DNA of 64,000 nt from Rhizobium sp. NRK18 (GCF_024385575.1 NZ_JANFMV010000001.1:620001-684000); one strand, 5' to 3'. Counted from the stretch's first letter, positions 36,613-47,504 are shown. The notes: a model not told the origin generated them from the sequence alone. Numbers and translations are program-made.

Positions 36613-37065
36613 ATGGGAATGTCCGTAGGCGCCAAGGGCGGGAAGGGCGGAAGACGCCGCCGCGGCGGGCGTGGTCACGCGCCGGTCAGCGAAATCAACG
36701 TCACGCCGCTCGTCGACGTCATGCTGGTGCTGTTGATCATCTTCATGGTCGCCGCGCCGCTGATGACCGTCGGCGTGCCGATCGACCTGCCGGAAACGCA
36801 GGCCAAGGCGCTGAATTCAGATACGCAGCCGATCACCATTTCGGTCAATGCCAAGGGCGAGATCTTCCTCCAGGAAACGCCGATCTCGATCGATGAAGTC
36901 GTTCCGAAGCTCGAGGCGATCGCCACGACCGGCTATGATGAACGCATCTACATGCGCGGCGACACCGCTGCGGCATACGGCACGGTCATGAAGGTCATGG
37001 CGCGCATTTCGTCGGCAGGCTTCAAGAACATCGGCCTCGTCACGCTTCAGGAACAGGACAAGTAA
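36613..37065 (+). CDS. tolR: Tol-Pal system protein TolR
   Basis: 150-aa ExbD/TolR protein: a basic, Gly-rich cytoplasmic start (AKGGKGGRRRRGGRGH), one helix with the conserved proton-carrying Asp (INVTPLVDVMLVLLIIF), and a periplasmic domain (PITISVNAKGEIFLQETPIS, DTAAAYGTVMKVMARIS). 21 bases after tolQ, 9 before tolA. Confidence 0.94.
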   Translation: MGMSVGAKGGKGGRRRRGGRGHAPVSEINVTPLVDVMLVLLIIFMVAAPLMTVGVPIDLPETQAKALNSDTQPITISVNAKGEIFLQETPISIDEVVPKLEAIATTGYDERIYMRGDTAAAYGTVMKVMARISSAGFKNIGLVTLQEQDK

Positions 37066-37074
37066 CAGGTCTAC

Positions 37075-38190
37075 ATGAAGGGCAGTCTCGTCACATCTGC
37101 GGTATTGCACTGCCTTCTTCTGGCTGTGGCGCTGTTTACGTTCAGCGCCCCGAAGTCATTCGAAGTGGCGGATGTCGAAGCCTTGCCCGTCGACATCATC
37201 CCGGTTGAATCGATCACCCAGATCCAGCAGGGCGACGAGAAGGCTCCGAAGGCCCAGCGCGCCGCGCCGACCCCGACCAGCCGTCCCGATCCGGTGGAGA
37301 ACGCCCAGAACATCGGCGACAACTCCGTCGATCTGAAATCCGTCCCGACGCCGGACAAGCGCCCGCAGAACAAGGATTCCGCCGCCGCGCCGGAGAAGGT
37401 CGACAAGGTTCTGCCGACCAAGGACAACGAGCAGAACGACATCAAGGACATCATCAAGGAAGACACGGTCGCGGCACCGAAGGAAGTGGCCTCCATTCCG
37501 GAGCCCAAGCCCGAGCCCGTCGCCAAGCCGGCACCGGAGCCGACGCCGCAGCCTGCCGAAACGACGCCGCAGGAGCCGGACCTCGCCGCCCTGCCGGACA
37601 GCGTGCCGCTGCCTGCTTCCCGTCCGCAGCCGCCGAAGCCTGAAAAGCCAGCCGAGCCGGAAAAGAAGTCGGCCGAGGCTGAAAAGAAGCCGGCCGAGAA
37701 GAAGCCGGACGCCAAGGTTGCCGACAAGACCCAGGAAAAGGCCAAGGCCAAGTCGACCAAGCAGAGCGATTTCAACGCTGACGAGGTGGCTGCTCTCCTC
37801 AACAAGCAGGACCCGGCCGGTGGTGGCGCCAAGCGCTCGACCGATCAGGCGGCGCTTGGCGGCAAGAAGAATACGGCCGGCTCGACACTCTCGCAGAGCG
37901 AGATGGACGCGCTGCGCGGCCAGATCCAGAACAACTGGTCGATCATTCCCGGCCTGGAAGGCGCCGAAGGCGTCACCATCCGGGTTCACATGAGGCTGGA
38001 TGAGGACGGCAATGTCGTCGGCGAACCCGAGGTCGATGCCAGCGGCGGCAGCGACAATGCCCGCCGGGTGCTTGCCAGCGGCGCGCGCCGCGCCATCCTG
38101 AAGTCTTCGCCGTTCAAGAACCTGCCCCGCGACAAGTACGACGCCTGGTCCGAAGTCATCGTGAACTTCGATCCGTCGAGTATGTTGTAA
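37075..38190 (+). CDS. tolA: Tol-Pal system protein TolA
   Basis: 371-aa bitopic protein linking the inner-membrane motor to TolB/Pal. N-terminal anchor helix (VTSAVLHCLLLAVALFTFS), a long Pro/Lys/Glu/Ala-rich periplasmic spacer (about 60-255; repeats such as PEPKPEPVAKPAPEPTP and EKKSAEAEKKPAEKKP), and a C-terminal TonB/TolA-like domain (LRGQIQNNWSIIPGLEGAEG; RRAILKSSPFKNLPRDKYDAW). The spacer is Pro-rich rather than the long helix of E. coli TolA, as in other rhizobia. Confidence 0.9.
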   Translation: MKGSLVTSAVLHCLLLAVALFTFSAPKSFEVADVEALPVDIIPVESITQIQQGDEKAPKAQRAAPTPTSRPDPVENAQNIGDNSVDLKSVPTPDKRPQNKDSAAAPEKVDKVLPTKDNEQNDIKDIIKEDTVAAPKEVASIPEPKPEPVAKPAPEPTPQPAETTPQEPDLAALPDSVPLPASRPQPPKPEKPAEPEKKSAEAEKKPAEKKPDAKVADKTQEKAKAKSTKQSDFNADEVAALLNKQDPAGGGAKRSTDQAALGGKKNTAGSTLSQSEMDALRGQIQNNWSIIPGLEGAEGVTIRVHMRLDEDGNVVGEPEVDASGGSDNARRVLASGARRAILKSSPFKNLPRDKYDAWSEVIVNFDPSSML

Positions 38191-38217
38191 CCTTTCCACA
38201 AGAAGGCCCGCACGAAA

Positions 38218-39528
38218 ATGTTCAAAAGCTCCCTCACCCGTTTCCTCGCCTGCCTCATGCTCGCCCTGGTTTCGGGTATCGCCACGCCGGCTTTTGCCCT
38301 GGTCGAGATCAACATCAACAAGGGCAATGTCGAGCCGCTGCCGATCGCGGTGACGGATTTCGTTTCGAACAACGAGCTCGGCGCGCAGATTTCCGGCGTC
38401 ATCGCCGCCGACCTGCAGCGTTCCGGCCTGTTCGCGCCGATCAACAAGTCGGCCTTCATCGAGAAGATCTCCAATCCGGATGTTGCCCCGCGCTTTGACG
38501 ACTGGAAGGTCATCAACGCCCAGGCCATGGTGTCCGGCCGCATCACCCGCGAGGCCGATGGCCGCCTGCGCGCCGAATTCCGCCTCTGGGACACCTTCGC
38601 CGGCCAGCAGATGACCGGCCAGCAGTTCTTCACCCAGCCGGAAAACTGGCGTCGCGTCGCCCACATCATCGCCGACGCGATCTATGAGCGCATCACCGGC
38701 GAGAAGGGCTACTTCGACACCCGCATCGTCTTCGTGTCGGAGAGCGGCCCGAAGATCGATCGCAAGCGCCAGCTCGCCATCATGGACCAGGACGGTTTCA
38801 ACGTCCGCATGCTCACCGATGCCAGCTCGATCGTGCTGACGCCGCGGTTTTCGCCGAACCGGCAGGAAATCACCTACATGTCGTTTGCCGGCGACCAGCC
38901 GCGCGTCTATCTCCTGCAGCTGGAAACCGGACAGCGTGAAGTGGTCGGCAACTTCCCCGGCATGACGTTTGCCCCGCGCTTCTCGCCGGATGGCCGCCGC
39001 GTCATCATGAGCCTGCAGCAGGGCGGCAATGCCAACATCTACACGATGGACCTGAGCTCACGTACCACGACGCGGCTGACCAGCACCGCGGCCATCGACA
39101 CGTCGCCGTCCTATTCGCCGGACGCCCAGCAGATCGTGTTCGAAAGCGACCGCGGAGGGCGCCAGCAGCTCTACGCGATGAATGCCGACGGTTCGAACCA
39201 GCACCGCATCTCCTTCGGTGAAGGGTCGTATTCCACCCCGGTCTGGTCTCCGCGCGGCGATCTGATCGCCTTCACCAAGCAGTCGGGCGGCAAGTTTTCG
39301 ATCGGCGTGATGAAGCCGGACGGCTCGGGCGAGCGCATCCTGACCACGGGCTTCCACAATGAAGGTCCGACATGGGCGCCGAACGGCCGCGTCATCATGT
39401 TCTTCCGTCAGAACGCCGGTGCCGCCGGCCCGCAGCTCTACTCGATCGACCTGACCGGCTACAACGAGCAGGAGATCAAGACGCCGAACTACGCATCCGA
39501 CCCGGCCTGGTCGCCGCTGCTCGAATAG
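38218..39528 (+). CDS. tolB: Tol-Pal system beta-propeller protein TolB
   Basis: 436-aa periplasmic protein. Signal peptide ([19 protein letters not shown]), N-terminal mixed domain with [17 protein letters not shown], and a six-bladed propeller with repeated patterns [46 protein letters not shown] and [12 protein letters not shown]. Binds Pal and is contacted by TolA. Confidence 0.95.
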   Translation: MFKSSLTRFLACLMLALVSGIATPAFALVEININKGNVEPLPIAVTDFVSNNELGAQISGVIAADLQRSGLFAPINKSAFIEKISNPDVAPRFDDWKVINAQAMVSGRITREADGRLRAEFRLWDTFAGQQMTGQQFFTQPENWRRVAHIIADAIYERITGEKGYFDTRIVFVSESGPKIDRKRQLAIMDQDGFNVRMLTDASSIVLTPRFSPNRQEITYMSFAGDQPRVYLLQLETGQREVVGNFPGMTFAPRFSPDGRRVIMSLQQGGNANIYTMDLSSRTTTRLTSTAAIDTSPSYSPDAQQIVFESDRGGRQQLYAMNADGSNQHRISFGEGSYSTPVWSPRGDLIAFTKQSGGKFSIGVMKPDGSGERILTTGFHNEGPTWAPNGRVIMFFRQNAGAAGPQLYSIDLTGYNEQEIKTPNYASDPAWSPLLE

Positions 39529-39696
39529 GGGACAGGGCGAGCCGGTTTCCGGCTTGCCTCTTTTCTGCCTCAATCCCTTGAAAATCAGGGCATGAGGCGG
39601 GTTGGAAGTATTCTGTTAACCATATCCCTTTATCGGCCTTTAACTGAAGATTGTTAGAGTTTGGCAACTCTAATTCAAACGCCAAGGAGACCGGCC

Positions 39697-40239
39697 ATGA
39701 GCCGCACCTACACCGTCGCCCCGAGCCGCATGCAGCGTCTTGCCGGCAACCCCGCAGTCATCGCACTTGCCATGGCTCTCGCTCTCGCCGGTTGCGCTTC
39801 CAAGAAGAACCTGCCGAACAATGCGTCCGATCTCGGCCTCGGCGGCGCCAATGGCGCAGCCGGTGCTCCCGGTTCGCAGCAGGAGTTCACCGTCTCCGTC
39901 GGCGACCGCGTGTTCTTCGACACGGACTCGACCGAAATCCGCGCCGATGGCCGCCAGACGCTCGACCGTCAGGCCCAGTGGCTGCAGCGCTATTCGCAGT
40001 ATGCGATCACCATCGAAGGCCACGCCGACGAACGCGGCACCCGCGAATACAACCTTGCGCTCGGCGCCCGCCGCGCCACAGCGGTCATGGAATACCTCGC
40101 TTCCCGCGGTGTTCAGCGCAACCGCATGAAGACCATCTCCTACGGCAAGGAACGTCCGGTCGCCGTCTGCGACGACATCTCCTGCTGGTCGCAGAACCGC
40201 CGTGCCGTCACCGTTCTCAACGGCGGCGCCAGCAACTGA
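39697..40239 (+). CDS. pal: peptidoglycan-associated lipoprotein
   Basis: 180-aa outer-membrane lipoprotein. Lipobox ALALAGC with the acylated Cys at residue 33, then an OmpA-like peptidoglycan-binding domain: VFFDTDSTEIRADGRQTLDR, IEGHADERGTREYNLALG, RATAVMEYL and GKERPVA. Start ATG 39697 follows AAGGAG 7 bases upstream. A 168-base gap and a strong terminator behind it suggest own expression besides tolQRAB read-through. Confidence 0.94.
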   Translation: MSRTYTVAPSRMQRLAGNPAVIALAMALALAGCASKKNLPNNASDLGLGGANGAAGAPGSQQEFTVSVGDRVFFDTDSTEIRADGRQTLDRQAQWLQRYSQYAITIEGHADERGTREYNLALGARRATAVMEYLASRGVQRNRMKTISYGKERPVAVCDDISCWSQNRRAVTVLNGGASN

Positions 40240-40270
40240 TCGGCATATCAGCCGTTTCAACGTGCATTTT

Positions 40271-40300
40271 GAAAGGCGGCTTCGGGCCGCCTTTCTTTTT
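40271..40300 (+). terminator. terminator of pal
   Basis: Perfect 10-bp stem GAAAGGCGGC/GCCGCCTTTC (40271-40280 with 40286-40295), loop TTCGG, then five T. Confidence 0.93.
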
Positions 40301-40422
40301 CTCCATAGTTTGGCCGCACTCCGGTTGCTTTTTGACGCCAATTGGAAAACTCTCCGCATGGAACGAAGCAGGTCCCGTACCGTTTCGTTACAAGGCTCTC
40401 AGAGGATTACAGGACGATCAAA

Positions 40423-41418
40423 ATGAAGAAATTTATCGTGGCGGGGGCTGTCAGCCTCGCCGCATTGACCGCCTTCCAGGGCAGCGCAGCGGCACAGCCG
40501 TTCTCGCTCGGCAAGCTTTTCCATCACGAAAGCACCGTCACGCCGAATGTCACCCAGGTACAAAGCTCCGATGCGGAAATACGGCTCCAGCAGCTTGAGG
40601 ACCAGGTCCGCACGCTCACCGGCAAGATCGAGGACATGAGCTTCCAGCTGCTGCAGATGCAGGAGCAGATGCGCAAGACGCAGGAAGACAACGAGTTCCG
40701 GTTCCAGGAGCTTGAAGGCGGCAGCAAGAAGAAGACCAGCCTCGAGCCGTCCGACGTGCCGCCGGCCGCCGGCGATGCCGCCAGGAAGCAGGACGAGATC
40801 GCCAATGTCATCGAGCAGCCGGTGGATCCCGCCGGCAGCCCGCCTGCCGCGGCCACCGGCGAGCCGAATGCGGCCCCGGGCGAGACGACGCTGGGTTCGA
40901 TCGAGTTCGACGCCAACGGCAATCCCGTCGGCGACAGCATGAATCCGGGCCTGATGCAGGATGGCAAGCCGGTCAACGAGGCCGGGAATGATGCCACGGC
41001 ACCGGCTGCGACAGATCCGCAGGCGACCGCGTCGCTTGGCGAAAAGGATGCCTATCAGGTTGCCTACGAGCACATGCTGAGCGGCGACTACAATTCTGCC
41101 GAATCCGAATTCAAGACCTTCCTCGAGACCTACCCGGAAGGACCGAAGGCGGCGGATGCCAGCTTCTGGCTCGGCGAAGCACAGTTTTCGCAGGGCAAGT
41201 ACAATGATGCGGCCAAGACCTTCCTTGCTGCTCACCAGACCTACGGCACTTCGCCGAAGGCTCCTGAAATGCTCCTGAAACTTGGTATGTCGCTTGCTGC
41301 ACTCAACAATGTCGATACCGCCTGTGCGACGTATCATGAAGTGAGCAAACGCTATCCCAAGGCTTCGCGTGCCGTCATGCAGAAGCTTGCCAGCGAGGAA
41401 AAGCGCCTGAGCTGCTGA
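40423..41418 (+). CDS. cpoB: cell division coordinator CpoB (YbgF)
   Basis: 331-aa periplasmic protein: signal peptide (MKKFIVAGAVSLAALTAFQG, cleavage near SAAAQ), N-terminal coiled coil (about 45-85: AEIRLQQLEDQVRTLTGKIE), a long low-complexity Ala/Pro linker, and a C-terminal TPR domain (about 200-330: AYQVAYEHMLSGDYNSAESE; FWLGEAQFSQGKYNDAAKTF). In E. coli it couples Tol-Pal to septal peptidoglycan synthesis. Start ATG 40423; the frame is open 27 codons upstream without signal-peptide character. Confidence 0.9.
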   Translation: MKKFIVAGAVSLAALTAFQGSAAAQPFSLGKLFHHESTVTPNVTQVQSSDAEIRLQQLEDQVRTLTGKIEDMSFQLLQMQEQMRKTQEDNEFRFQELEGGSKKKTSLEPSDVPPAAGDAARKQDEIANVIEQPVDPAGSPPAAATGEPNAAPGETTLGSIEFDANGNPVGDSMNPGLMQDGKPVNEAGNDATAPAATDPQATASLGEKDAYQVAYEHMLSGDYNSAESEFKTFLETYPEGPKAADASFWLGEAQFSQGKYNDAAKTFLAAHQTYGTSPKAPEMLLKLGMSLAALNNVDTACATYHEVSKRYPKASRAVMQKLASEEKRLSC

Positions 41419-41432
41419 CGAGGCCTTCGCCT

Positions 41433-42728
41433 TTGACCGACGTGCCGCTGCCGTTTGCCGCCGCTTCCGATTTTCTTGAACGCGTCTCCCCCGGTGCCTC
41501 CATCATGGTGGCCGTCTCCGGTGGCAGCGACTCAACCGGCCTGCTTGTCGCCCTTCACCAGGCTTTGCTGCAACGGCCGGGGCAGGGACTGAAGCTGTCA
41601 GCCGCGACAGTCGACCATAGGCTTAGGCCCGAAGCCGCCGACGAGGCGCGATCCGTTGCAGCGCTTTGCGAGCGATTGGGTGTCCGCCATTTCATGCGTG
41701 CCTGGGACGCCGAAAAGCCGGCCACGGGCGTCTCCGAAGCGGCGCGAGAAGCCCGCTACGACCTTCTCGCAGACATGGCGGATGACGCCGGTGCGGATCT
41801 GCTGGTCACGGCGCACACCGCCGATGACCAGGCCGAGACCATTGCCATGCGGGCGGCGCGCAATCCGTCCGCGTCGAACGCCGGGCTGTCCGGTATGGCC
41901 GAGGCCATGCTGTTCGACCGGCGGAAATGGATTTACCGACCGTTCCTGTCCTGCCGGCGCGCCGATATTCGCGCCATGCTCGAAACCATGTCGATCGGCT
42001 GGAGCGACGATCCATCCAACGAGGATTGCCATTACGAGCGGGTGCGTGTGCGGCGCAGTCTTGCGGGTGGTCCGTCCGTTGAGCGAGTGTCCGACGCCGG
42101 CGTGCGAACGCAACTCTCCATGGGTGCCGCTGACATTGCCGAGCAGCATCTGACCATTGTGGCGGGAACCGTCGGTCTCCTTCCGCAAATCGCAGCGACC
42201 TGCGAGCGGGATCCACTTCGCTATCTCGTGGGCACGCTTGCGGCTATCCTTGGTGGACGACCGTTTGCGCCGCCGTCAACGAGCCTGGACAGGATTGTCG
42301 ACGCCTATCTTGCCGGCGAACGCGGACGGTGGAATGCGGGGCGGGTGCTATTCGAGGTCCGGCGCGACGAGCTCTACATGCTGCGCGAACAGCGCGATCT
42401 GCCGCATGTGAGCGTTCCGGCCGGTGCGGTCCGGAGCTTTGACGGCCGCTTTCTGGTGCGCAATACCGGAGAGACGGACATCACCGTGACGGCCGGTGGC
42501 GAGGAACGGGCGGTGCCGGATGATCTCGCGGCCTTGCCGCGGCGGATCGCGCAAGGCGCGTCACGGGTGCTTCCGATTGTGGCTGCCTCCGGAGAGGCGG
42601 CCTTCTCCATGGAAAACATTCTTTCGCCCTTCGACCGCTTTTTGCCAGGATTCGATCGCATTTTGGCAAATACCTTAGCCAACCATTTCGGGCGAAGGCC
42701 TTATGGTGGCGCGCCGGTGAAAGGGTAA
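41433..42728 (+). CDS. tilS: tRNA(Ile)-lysidine synthase
   Basis: 431-aa ATP-PPase that converts C34 of tRNA-Ile2(CAU) to lysidine, changing its reading from AUG to AUA. The P-loop SGGSDSTGLL, VDHRLRPEAADEA, AREARYDLL and TAHTADDQAETI are conserved; the C-terminal half is divergent as usual. Start: TTG 41433 listed, GTG 41442 possible; neither ribosome site is strong. It lies between cpoB and ftsH, the common order in Rhizobiales. Confidence 0.9.
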   Translation: MTDVPLPFAAASDFLERVSPGASIMVAVSGGSDSTGLLVALHQALLQRPGQGLKLSAATVDHRLRPEAADEARSVAALCERLGVRHFMRAWDAEKPATGVSEAAREARYDLLADMADDAGADLLVTAHTADDQAETIAMRAARNPSASNAGLSGMAEAMLFDRRKWIYRPFLSCRRADIRAMLETMSIGWSDDPSNEDCHYERVRVRRSLAGGPSVERVSDAGVRTQLSMGAADIAEQHLTIVAGTVGLLPQIAATCERDPLRYLVGTLAAILGGRPFAPPSTSLDRIVDAYLAGERGRWNAGRVLFEVRRDELYMLREQRDLPHVSVPAGAVRSFDGRFLVRNTGETDITVTAGGEERAVPDDLAALPRRIAQGASRVLPIVAASGEAAFSMENILSPFDRFLPGFDRILANTLANHFGRRPYGGAPVKG

Positions 42729-42846
42729 GCGCCGGAAAATACGAGCTTGGGATTGCGTTTGCCTTGGCAACGGCGTAGCGCACTCCTATGTTAAGGCCAA
42801 GTCTTGAGGTTCCGCCAATGCGGGCCGTTGCAATTCGGGGAGTTCT

Positions 42847-44790
42847 ATGAACCCTAACGTAAGAAACGTCGCTCTCTGGGTGATCATTGCGCTCTTGCTG
42901 ATCGCACTGTTCACCATGTTCCAGTCGGCACCGGCGCAGACCAGTTCGCGCGAAATTCCGTATTCGCAGTTCCTGCGCGATGTCGATTCCGGCCGGGTCC
43001 GCGATGTGACCATCACCGGCCAGCAGGTGCTCGGCACCTACAATGAGAGCGGAACGACGTTCCAGAGCTACGCACCGGTTATCGATGATAACCTGATGAC
43101 GAAGCTCGAGGACAAGAACGTCACCATCAACGCACGTGCGCCGTCCGACGGCTCGTCGGGCTTCCTCAGCCTGCTCGGCACCTTCCTGCCGATGCTGCTG
43201 ATCTTCGGCGTCTGGCTGTTCTTCATGCGGCAGATGCAGGGCGGTTCCCGCGGCGCGATGGGCTTCGGCAAATCCAAGGCGAAGCTTCTGACCGAAGCGC
43301 ATGGCCGCGTCACCTTCGACGATGTCGCCGGCGTCGACGAAGCCAAGCAGGATCTGGAAGAAATCGTCGAATTCCTCCGTGACCCGCAGAAGTTCCAGCG
43401 CCTTGGCGGCCGCATTCCGCGCGGCGTGTTGCTCGTCGGTCCTCCGGGTACCGGCAAGACGCTTCTGGCCCGCTCCGTTGCGGGTGAGGCGAACGTGCCC
43501 TTCTTCACCATTTCCGGTTCGGACTTCGTCGAAATGTTCGTCGGTGTCGGTGCGTCCCGCGTGCGCGACATGTTCGAGCAGGCGAAGAAGAACGCGCCTT
43601 GCATCATCTTCATCGACGAAATCGATGCCGTCGGCCGTCATCGCGGCGCCGGTCTCGGCGGCGGCAATGACGAGCGCGAACAGACGCTCAATCAGTTGCT
43701 GGTCGAGATGGACGGTTTCGAAGCCAATGAAGGCATCATCCTGATCGCCGCGACCAACCGTCCGGATGTTCTCGACCCTGCGCTTCTGCGTCCGGGCCGC
43801 TTCGACCGCCAGGTCGTCGTTCCGAACCCGGATATCGTCGGCCGCGAACGCATTCTCAAGGTCCATGTGCGCAACGTGCCGCTGGCCCCGAATGTCGACC
43901 TTCGCGTGCTTGCGCGCGGTACGCCCGGCTTTTCCGGCGCCGATCTCATGAACCTCGTCAACGAGGCCGCCCTGATGGCGGCGCGGCGCAACAAGCGTCT
44001 CGTCACCATGCAGGAGTTCGAAGACGCCAAGGACAAGATCATGATGGGCGCGGAACGCCGCTCGTCCGCCATGACCGAAGCCGAGAAGAAGCTGACCGCC
44101 TATCACGAGGCCGGCCATGCCATCGTCGCGCTCAAGGTGCCGATCGCCGATCCGTTGCACAAGGCGACGATCATTCCGCGCGGTCGTGCGCTCGGCATGG
44201 TCATGCAGCTTCCCGAAGGCGACCGCTATTCGATGAGCTACAAGTGGATGGTCTCGCGTCTTGCCATCATGATGGGCGGACGCGTCGCCGAGGAACTGAC
44301 CTTCGGCAAGGAGAACATCACCTCCGGTGCGTCCTCCGACATCGAACAGGCGACCAAGCTTGCCCGCGCCATGGTGACCCAATGGGGCTTCTCCGACGCG
44401 CTGGGCACGGTCGCCTACGGTGAAAATCAGCAGGAAGTCTTCCTCGGCCACTCCGTCTCGCAGTCGCAGAACGTATCCGAAGCGACGGCGCAGAAGATCG
44501 ACGACGAAATCCGTCGCCTGGTCGACGAAGCCTACAAGGAAGCGCATCGGATCATTTCCTCGGAGCATGACGGCTTCGTCGCGCTTGCCGAAGGCCTGCT
44601 CGAATACGAGACGCTGACCGGCGACGAGATCAAGGCTCTCCTGCGCGGTGAAAAGCCGGCGCGCGATCTCGGCGACGACACGCCGCCGAGCCGCGGTTCC
44701 GCCGTGCCCCAGACCGGCGTCAAGAAGGGCGAAACGCCCGAGGCCAAGGGCGAGGAGCCCGATGGCGGTCTCGAGCCGCAACCGCACTGA
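42847..44790 (+). CDS. ftsH: ATP-dependent zinc metalloprotease FtsH
   Basis: 647-aa membrane AAA+ protease for quality control of membrane and some regulatory proteins. Two membrane helices (about 8-28 and 102-122) flank a periplasmic domain; AAA module with Walker [12 protein letters not shown], Walker [12 protein letters not shown] and second-region-of-homology [19 protein letters not shown]; the zinc site HEAGHA (His-Glu-x-x-His) lies near residue 420 with a distant Asp in [11 protein letters not shown]. Length normal. A terminator follows. Confidence 0.97.
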   Translation: MNPNVRNVALWVIIALLLIALFTMFQSAPAQTSSREIPYSQFLRDVDSGRVRDVTITGQQVLGTYNESGTTFQSYAPVIDDNLMTKLEDKNVTINARAPSDGSSGFLSLLGTFLPMLLIFGVWLFFMRQMQGGSRGAMGFGKSKAKLLTEAHGRVTFDDVAGVDEAKQDLEEIVEFLRDPQKFQRLGGRIPRGVLLVGPPGTGKTLLARSVAGEANVPFFTISGSDFVEMFVGVGASRVRDMFEQAKKNAPCIIFIDEIDAVGRHRGAGLGGGNDEREQTLNQLLVEMDGFEANEGIILIAATNRPDVLDPALLRPGRFDRQVVVPNPDIVGRERILKVHVRNVPLAPNVDLRVLARGTPGFSGADLMNLVNEAALMAARRNKRLVTMQEFEDAKDKIMMGAERRSSAMTEAEKKLTAYHEAGHAIVALKVPIADPLHKATIIPRGRALGMVMQLPEGDRYSMSYKWMVSRLAIMMGGRVAEELTFGKENITSGASSDIEQATKLARAMVTQWGFSDALGTVAYGENQQEVFLGHSVSQSQNVSEATAQKIDDEIRRLVDEAYKEAHRIISSEHDGFVALAEGLLEYETLTGDEIKALLRGEKPARDLGDDTPPSRGSAVPQTGVKKGETPEAKGEEPDGGLEPQPH

Positions 44791-44815
44791 CGCGACTGTA
44801 TTTTCAGAAGACGAA

Positions 44816-44856
44816 GAGGCCGCATCCGCCGCATGGTGGGTGCGGCCTCACTTTTT
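44816..44856 (+). terminator. terminator of ftsH
   Basis: Stem GAGGCCGCA/TGCGGCCTC (44816-44824 with 44841-44849) followed by CTTTTT. Confidence 0.88.
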
Positions 44857-44981
44857 GGTAACGGGATATAATCATTTTTGATGCTAAATCATGTGTCGGG
44901 TGCCGGCTTTTGTGGCATTACAGCGCTTCGCTCGCAGAGTTGCTGCGGAGCCGCAGATGAATTGGAACACTAGGAGCATTC

Positions 44982-46340
44982 ATGGCACGTCGTTATTTTG
45001 GAACGGATGGTATCCGCGGTCAGTCGAACGTGTTCCCGATGACGCCGGAAGTGGCCATGCGGGTCGGCATCGCCGTCGGAACCATCTTCCGCAACGGCAA
45101 TCATCGTCACCGGGTCGTCATCGGCAAGGATACGCGCCTGTCCGGATACATGCTGGAGAACGCGCTGGTGGCGGGCTTCACGGCTGCCGGTCTGGATGCC
45201 TTCATTCTCGGTCCGATCCCGACGCCGGCCGTTGCCATGCTGACCCGGTCGCTTCGAGCCGACATCGGCGTGATGATCTCCGCGTCGCACAATCCCTACC
45301 AGGACAACGGCATCAAGCTTTTCGGCCCCGACGGCTACAAGCTGTCCGACGAGATCGAGGCACGCATCGAGGACCTGCTCGACAAGGATCTGAGCGGCCA
45401 GCTTTCGGACAGCGACCATATCGGCCGCGCGAAGCGCGTCGACGGTGTGCAGGACCGCTACGTGGAATTCGTCAAGCGGACGCTGCCGCGTGAGGTGACG
45501 CTGACCGGTCTTCGGGTCGCCATCGATTGCGCCAACGGCGCCGCCTACAAGGTCGCCCCGCAGGCGCTCTGGGAATTGGGCGCCGACGTGGTGTCGATCG
45601 GCAACGAGCCGAATGGCGTGAACATCAATCTCGCCTGTGGGTCCACGCATCCCGAAACGTTGCAGAAGAAGGTGCACGAAGTGCGTGCCGATATCGGCAT
45701 CGCGCTCGACGGTGACGCCGACCGGGTGATCATCGTTGATGAGAATGGCCAGATCGTCGACGGCGACCAGTTGATGGCGGTGATCGGCGAAACCTGGGCG
45801 GCCGACCAGATGCTCAAAGGCGGCGGTATCGTCGCAACCGTCATGTCGAACCTCGGCCTGGAGCGCTTCCTGAAGTCGAAGAAGCTCGACCTCGCGCGCA
45901 CCAAAGTCGGCGACCGCTATGTGGTCGAACACATGCGCCAGCACGGCTTCAATGTCGGCGGCGAGCAGTCCGGCCATATCGTTCTTTCCGATCACGGCAC
46001 GACCGGCGACGGTCTTGTCGCGGCGCTGCAGATCCTCGCCTGCGTCAAGCGGACCGGCAAGCCGGTGAGCGAGGTCTGCCATCGTTTCGACGCGGTGCCG
46101 CAGCTTCTGAAGAACGTCCGCACCGCTCCCGGAATGAAGCCGCTGGAAGACAAGATCGTCTTGCAGGCGATTGCCGATGCGGAAAGCGAGCTTGCCAAGA
46201 ACGGCCGTCTGGTCATTCGTGCCTCCGGCACCGAACCGCTGATCCGCGTGATGGCGGAGGGCGACGACCGCGCCAAGATCGAGCGGATCGTCAACGATCT
46301 TGCTGCAGTGATCGCCGACGTCCGCAGCAGCGCTGCATAG
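44982..46340 (+). CDS. glmM: phosphoglucosamine mutase
   Basis: 452-aa enzyme converting glucosamine 6-phosphate to glucosamine 1-phosphate for UDP-GlcNAc, peptidoglycan and LPS. N-terminus [15 protein letters not shown], catalytic phospho-Ser loop [14 protein letters not shown], metal loop [10 protein letters not shown] and C-terminal phosphate loop [12 protein letters not shown] are intact. RBS AGGAG. Terminators on both sides make it a single-gene unit. Confidence 0.96.
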   Translation: MARRYFGTDGIRGQSNVFPMTPEVAMRVGIAVGTIFRNGNHRHRVVIGKDTRLSGYMLENALVAGFTAAGLDAFILGPIPTPAVAMLTRSLRADIGVMISASHNPYQDNGIKLFGPDGYKLSDEIEARIEDLLDKDLSGQLSDSDHIGRAKRVDGVQDRYVEFVKRTLPREVTLTGLRVAIDCANGAAYKVAPQALWELGADVVSIGNEPNGVNINLACGSTHPETLQKKVHEVRADIGIALDGDADRVIIVDENGQIVDGDQLMAVIGETWAADQMLKGGGIVATVMSNLGLERFLKSKKLDLARTKVGDRYVVEHMRQHGFNVGGEQSGHIVLSDHGTTGDGLVAALQILACVKRTGKPVSEVCHRFDAVPQLLKNVRTAPGMKPLEDKIVLQAIADAESELAKNGRLVIRASGTEPLIRVMAEGDDRAKIERIVNDLAAVIADVRSSAA

Positions 46341-46367
46341 GCTTTTCCCGCGCCCATCCTTCCGTTG

Positions 46368-46393
46368 AAAGGCCGGCCACTCGCCGGCCTTTT
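46368..46393 (+). terminator. terminator of glmM
   Basis: Perfect 10-bp stem AAAGGCCGGC/GCCGGCCTTT (46368-46377 with 46383-46392), 5-base loop, four T. Confidence 0.9.
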
Positions 46394-46474
46394 CTGTTGG
46401 CGAACAATTATTTTCCAAGAAAATCAACAAGCAGGGTTGAGGGCTTCGTTAATACAACTGGTGAATCAACGTGG

Positions 46475-46491
46475 TTAGTAACGATTTAACC
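46475..46491 (+). promoter_or_regulatory. near-consensus CtrA box before outer-membrane gene 2
   Basis: TTAG-TAACGAT-TTAACC: correct seven-base spacing, one mismatch to TTAA-N7-TTAAC. 84 bases before the gene start. Confidence 0.4.
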
Positions 46492-46574
46492 TTTTTGCTC
46501 CAGTCTTAACGACAGTACAGGAGATTGGCAGGCGTGTGGGCTGGCCAATGCGTTATGGATTTGGAGTAGACGCC

Positions 46575-47447
46575 ATGAAGATCGTACTTGCCAGCCTTTT
46601 GGCTGTTTCTGCATTGAGCGCGCCGGTGGCCGCTGCGGACCTCTACGTACCCGAACAGGCACCGGTCTATCAGCCGGCTGCAGCGCCCGAAGTCACGGTT
46701 GCCGCCGCCAGCGGATGGTACCTGCGCGGCGATGTCGGTTACTCCTTTAACGAGCTGCGCGGTGTGAAGTTCTTCCAGGGCTCCAACGACACCTATTCGT
46801 CGTTTGACAAGCACGACCTGCACGACAACTTCACCGCCGGCGTCGGCGTCGGTTACCAGGTCAACGACATGTTCCGCTCGGACCTGACCTTCGACTACAT
46901 GTTCAAGAGCAAGTTCCGCGGTTCGACGCACAGTTCCGGTGGCGCTACCGCCGGTACGGCTTGCGAAAACGCCTGTACATCGACGGATATCTCGTCGCTG
47001 ACTGCATACAGCCTGATGGCCAACGCTTATGTTGACCTCGGCACGTATTATTCCGTCACGCCCTATGTCGGCGGCGGCATCGGCGGCACCTACGTGAAGT
47101 GGGGCGATCTGAAGAACACCGCCTGCGATGACGACAGTGCCGGAAATGGTTGCGATGACACCGTCACCCACAAGGGTCGTGGCGGCTGGCGCTTCTCCTA
47201 CGCGCTGATGGCCGGTGCTGCAATCGACGTGACCTGCAACCTGAAGGCGGATATCGGCTATCGCTACCGCCATGTCAGCGGCGGCAACATGTTCGGCTTT
47301 GCCAGCAACGGCGGCCCGGGCTACCACAAGGCCATCGACCAGCACGAAGTGCGCGCCGGTCTGCGCTACACCTTCAATTCCTGCAACAACGAAGTCGCCT
47401 ACGTGCCGCCGGTCGAAATTCCGACCCAGCCGCCGGTCTACAAGTAA
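46575..47447 (+). CDS. outer-membrane protein, RopB/Omp25-like
   Basis: 290-aa exported barrel protein. Signal peptide [20 protein letters not shown], a Pro/Val-rich linker, then a small OmpA/OmpW-like barrel ([70 protein letters not shown]). Four Cys in two loops (CENAC and the [12 protein letters not shown] segment) could form disulfides, unusual for the family. The C-terminus is an extra Pro-rich tail rather than an aromatic end. Abundant surface protein expected; a strong terminator follows. Confidence 0.78.
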   Translation: MKIVLASLLAVSALSAPVAAADLYVPEQAPVYQPAAAPEVTVAAASGWYLRGDVGYSFNELRGVKFFQGSNDTYSSFDKHDLHDNFTAGVGVGYQVNDMFRSDLTFDYMFKSKFRGSTHSSGGATAGTACENACTSTDISSLTAYSLMANAYVDLGTYYSVTPYVGGGIGGTYVKWGDLKNTACDDDSAGNGCDDTVTHKGRGGWRFSYALMAGAAIDVTCNLKADIGYRYRHVSGGNMFGFASNGGPGYHKAIDQHEVRAGLRYTFNSCNNEVAYVPPVEIPTQPPVYK

Positions 47448-47474
47448 GACAGTCGACATCGAAACATGAATTGC

Positions 47475-47504
47475 AAACCGCCCGGCTCTGTCCGGGCGGT
47501 TTTT
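47475..47504 (+). terminator. terminator of outer-membrane gene 2
   Basis: Perfect 11-bp stem AAACCGCCCGG/CCGGGCGGTTT (47475-47485 with 47492-47502), 6-base loop, T run. Confidence 0.93.

Noticed and set aside
42481..44787. 768-codon minus-strand frame opposite ftsH
   Set aside because: Antisense to intact ftsH; no recognisable protein.
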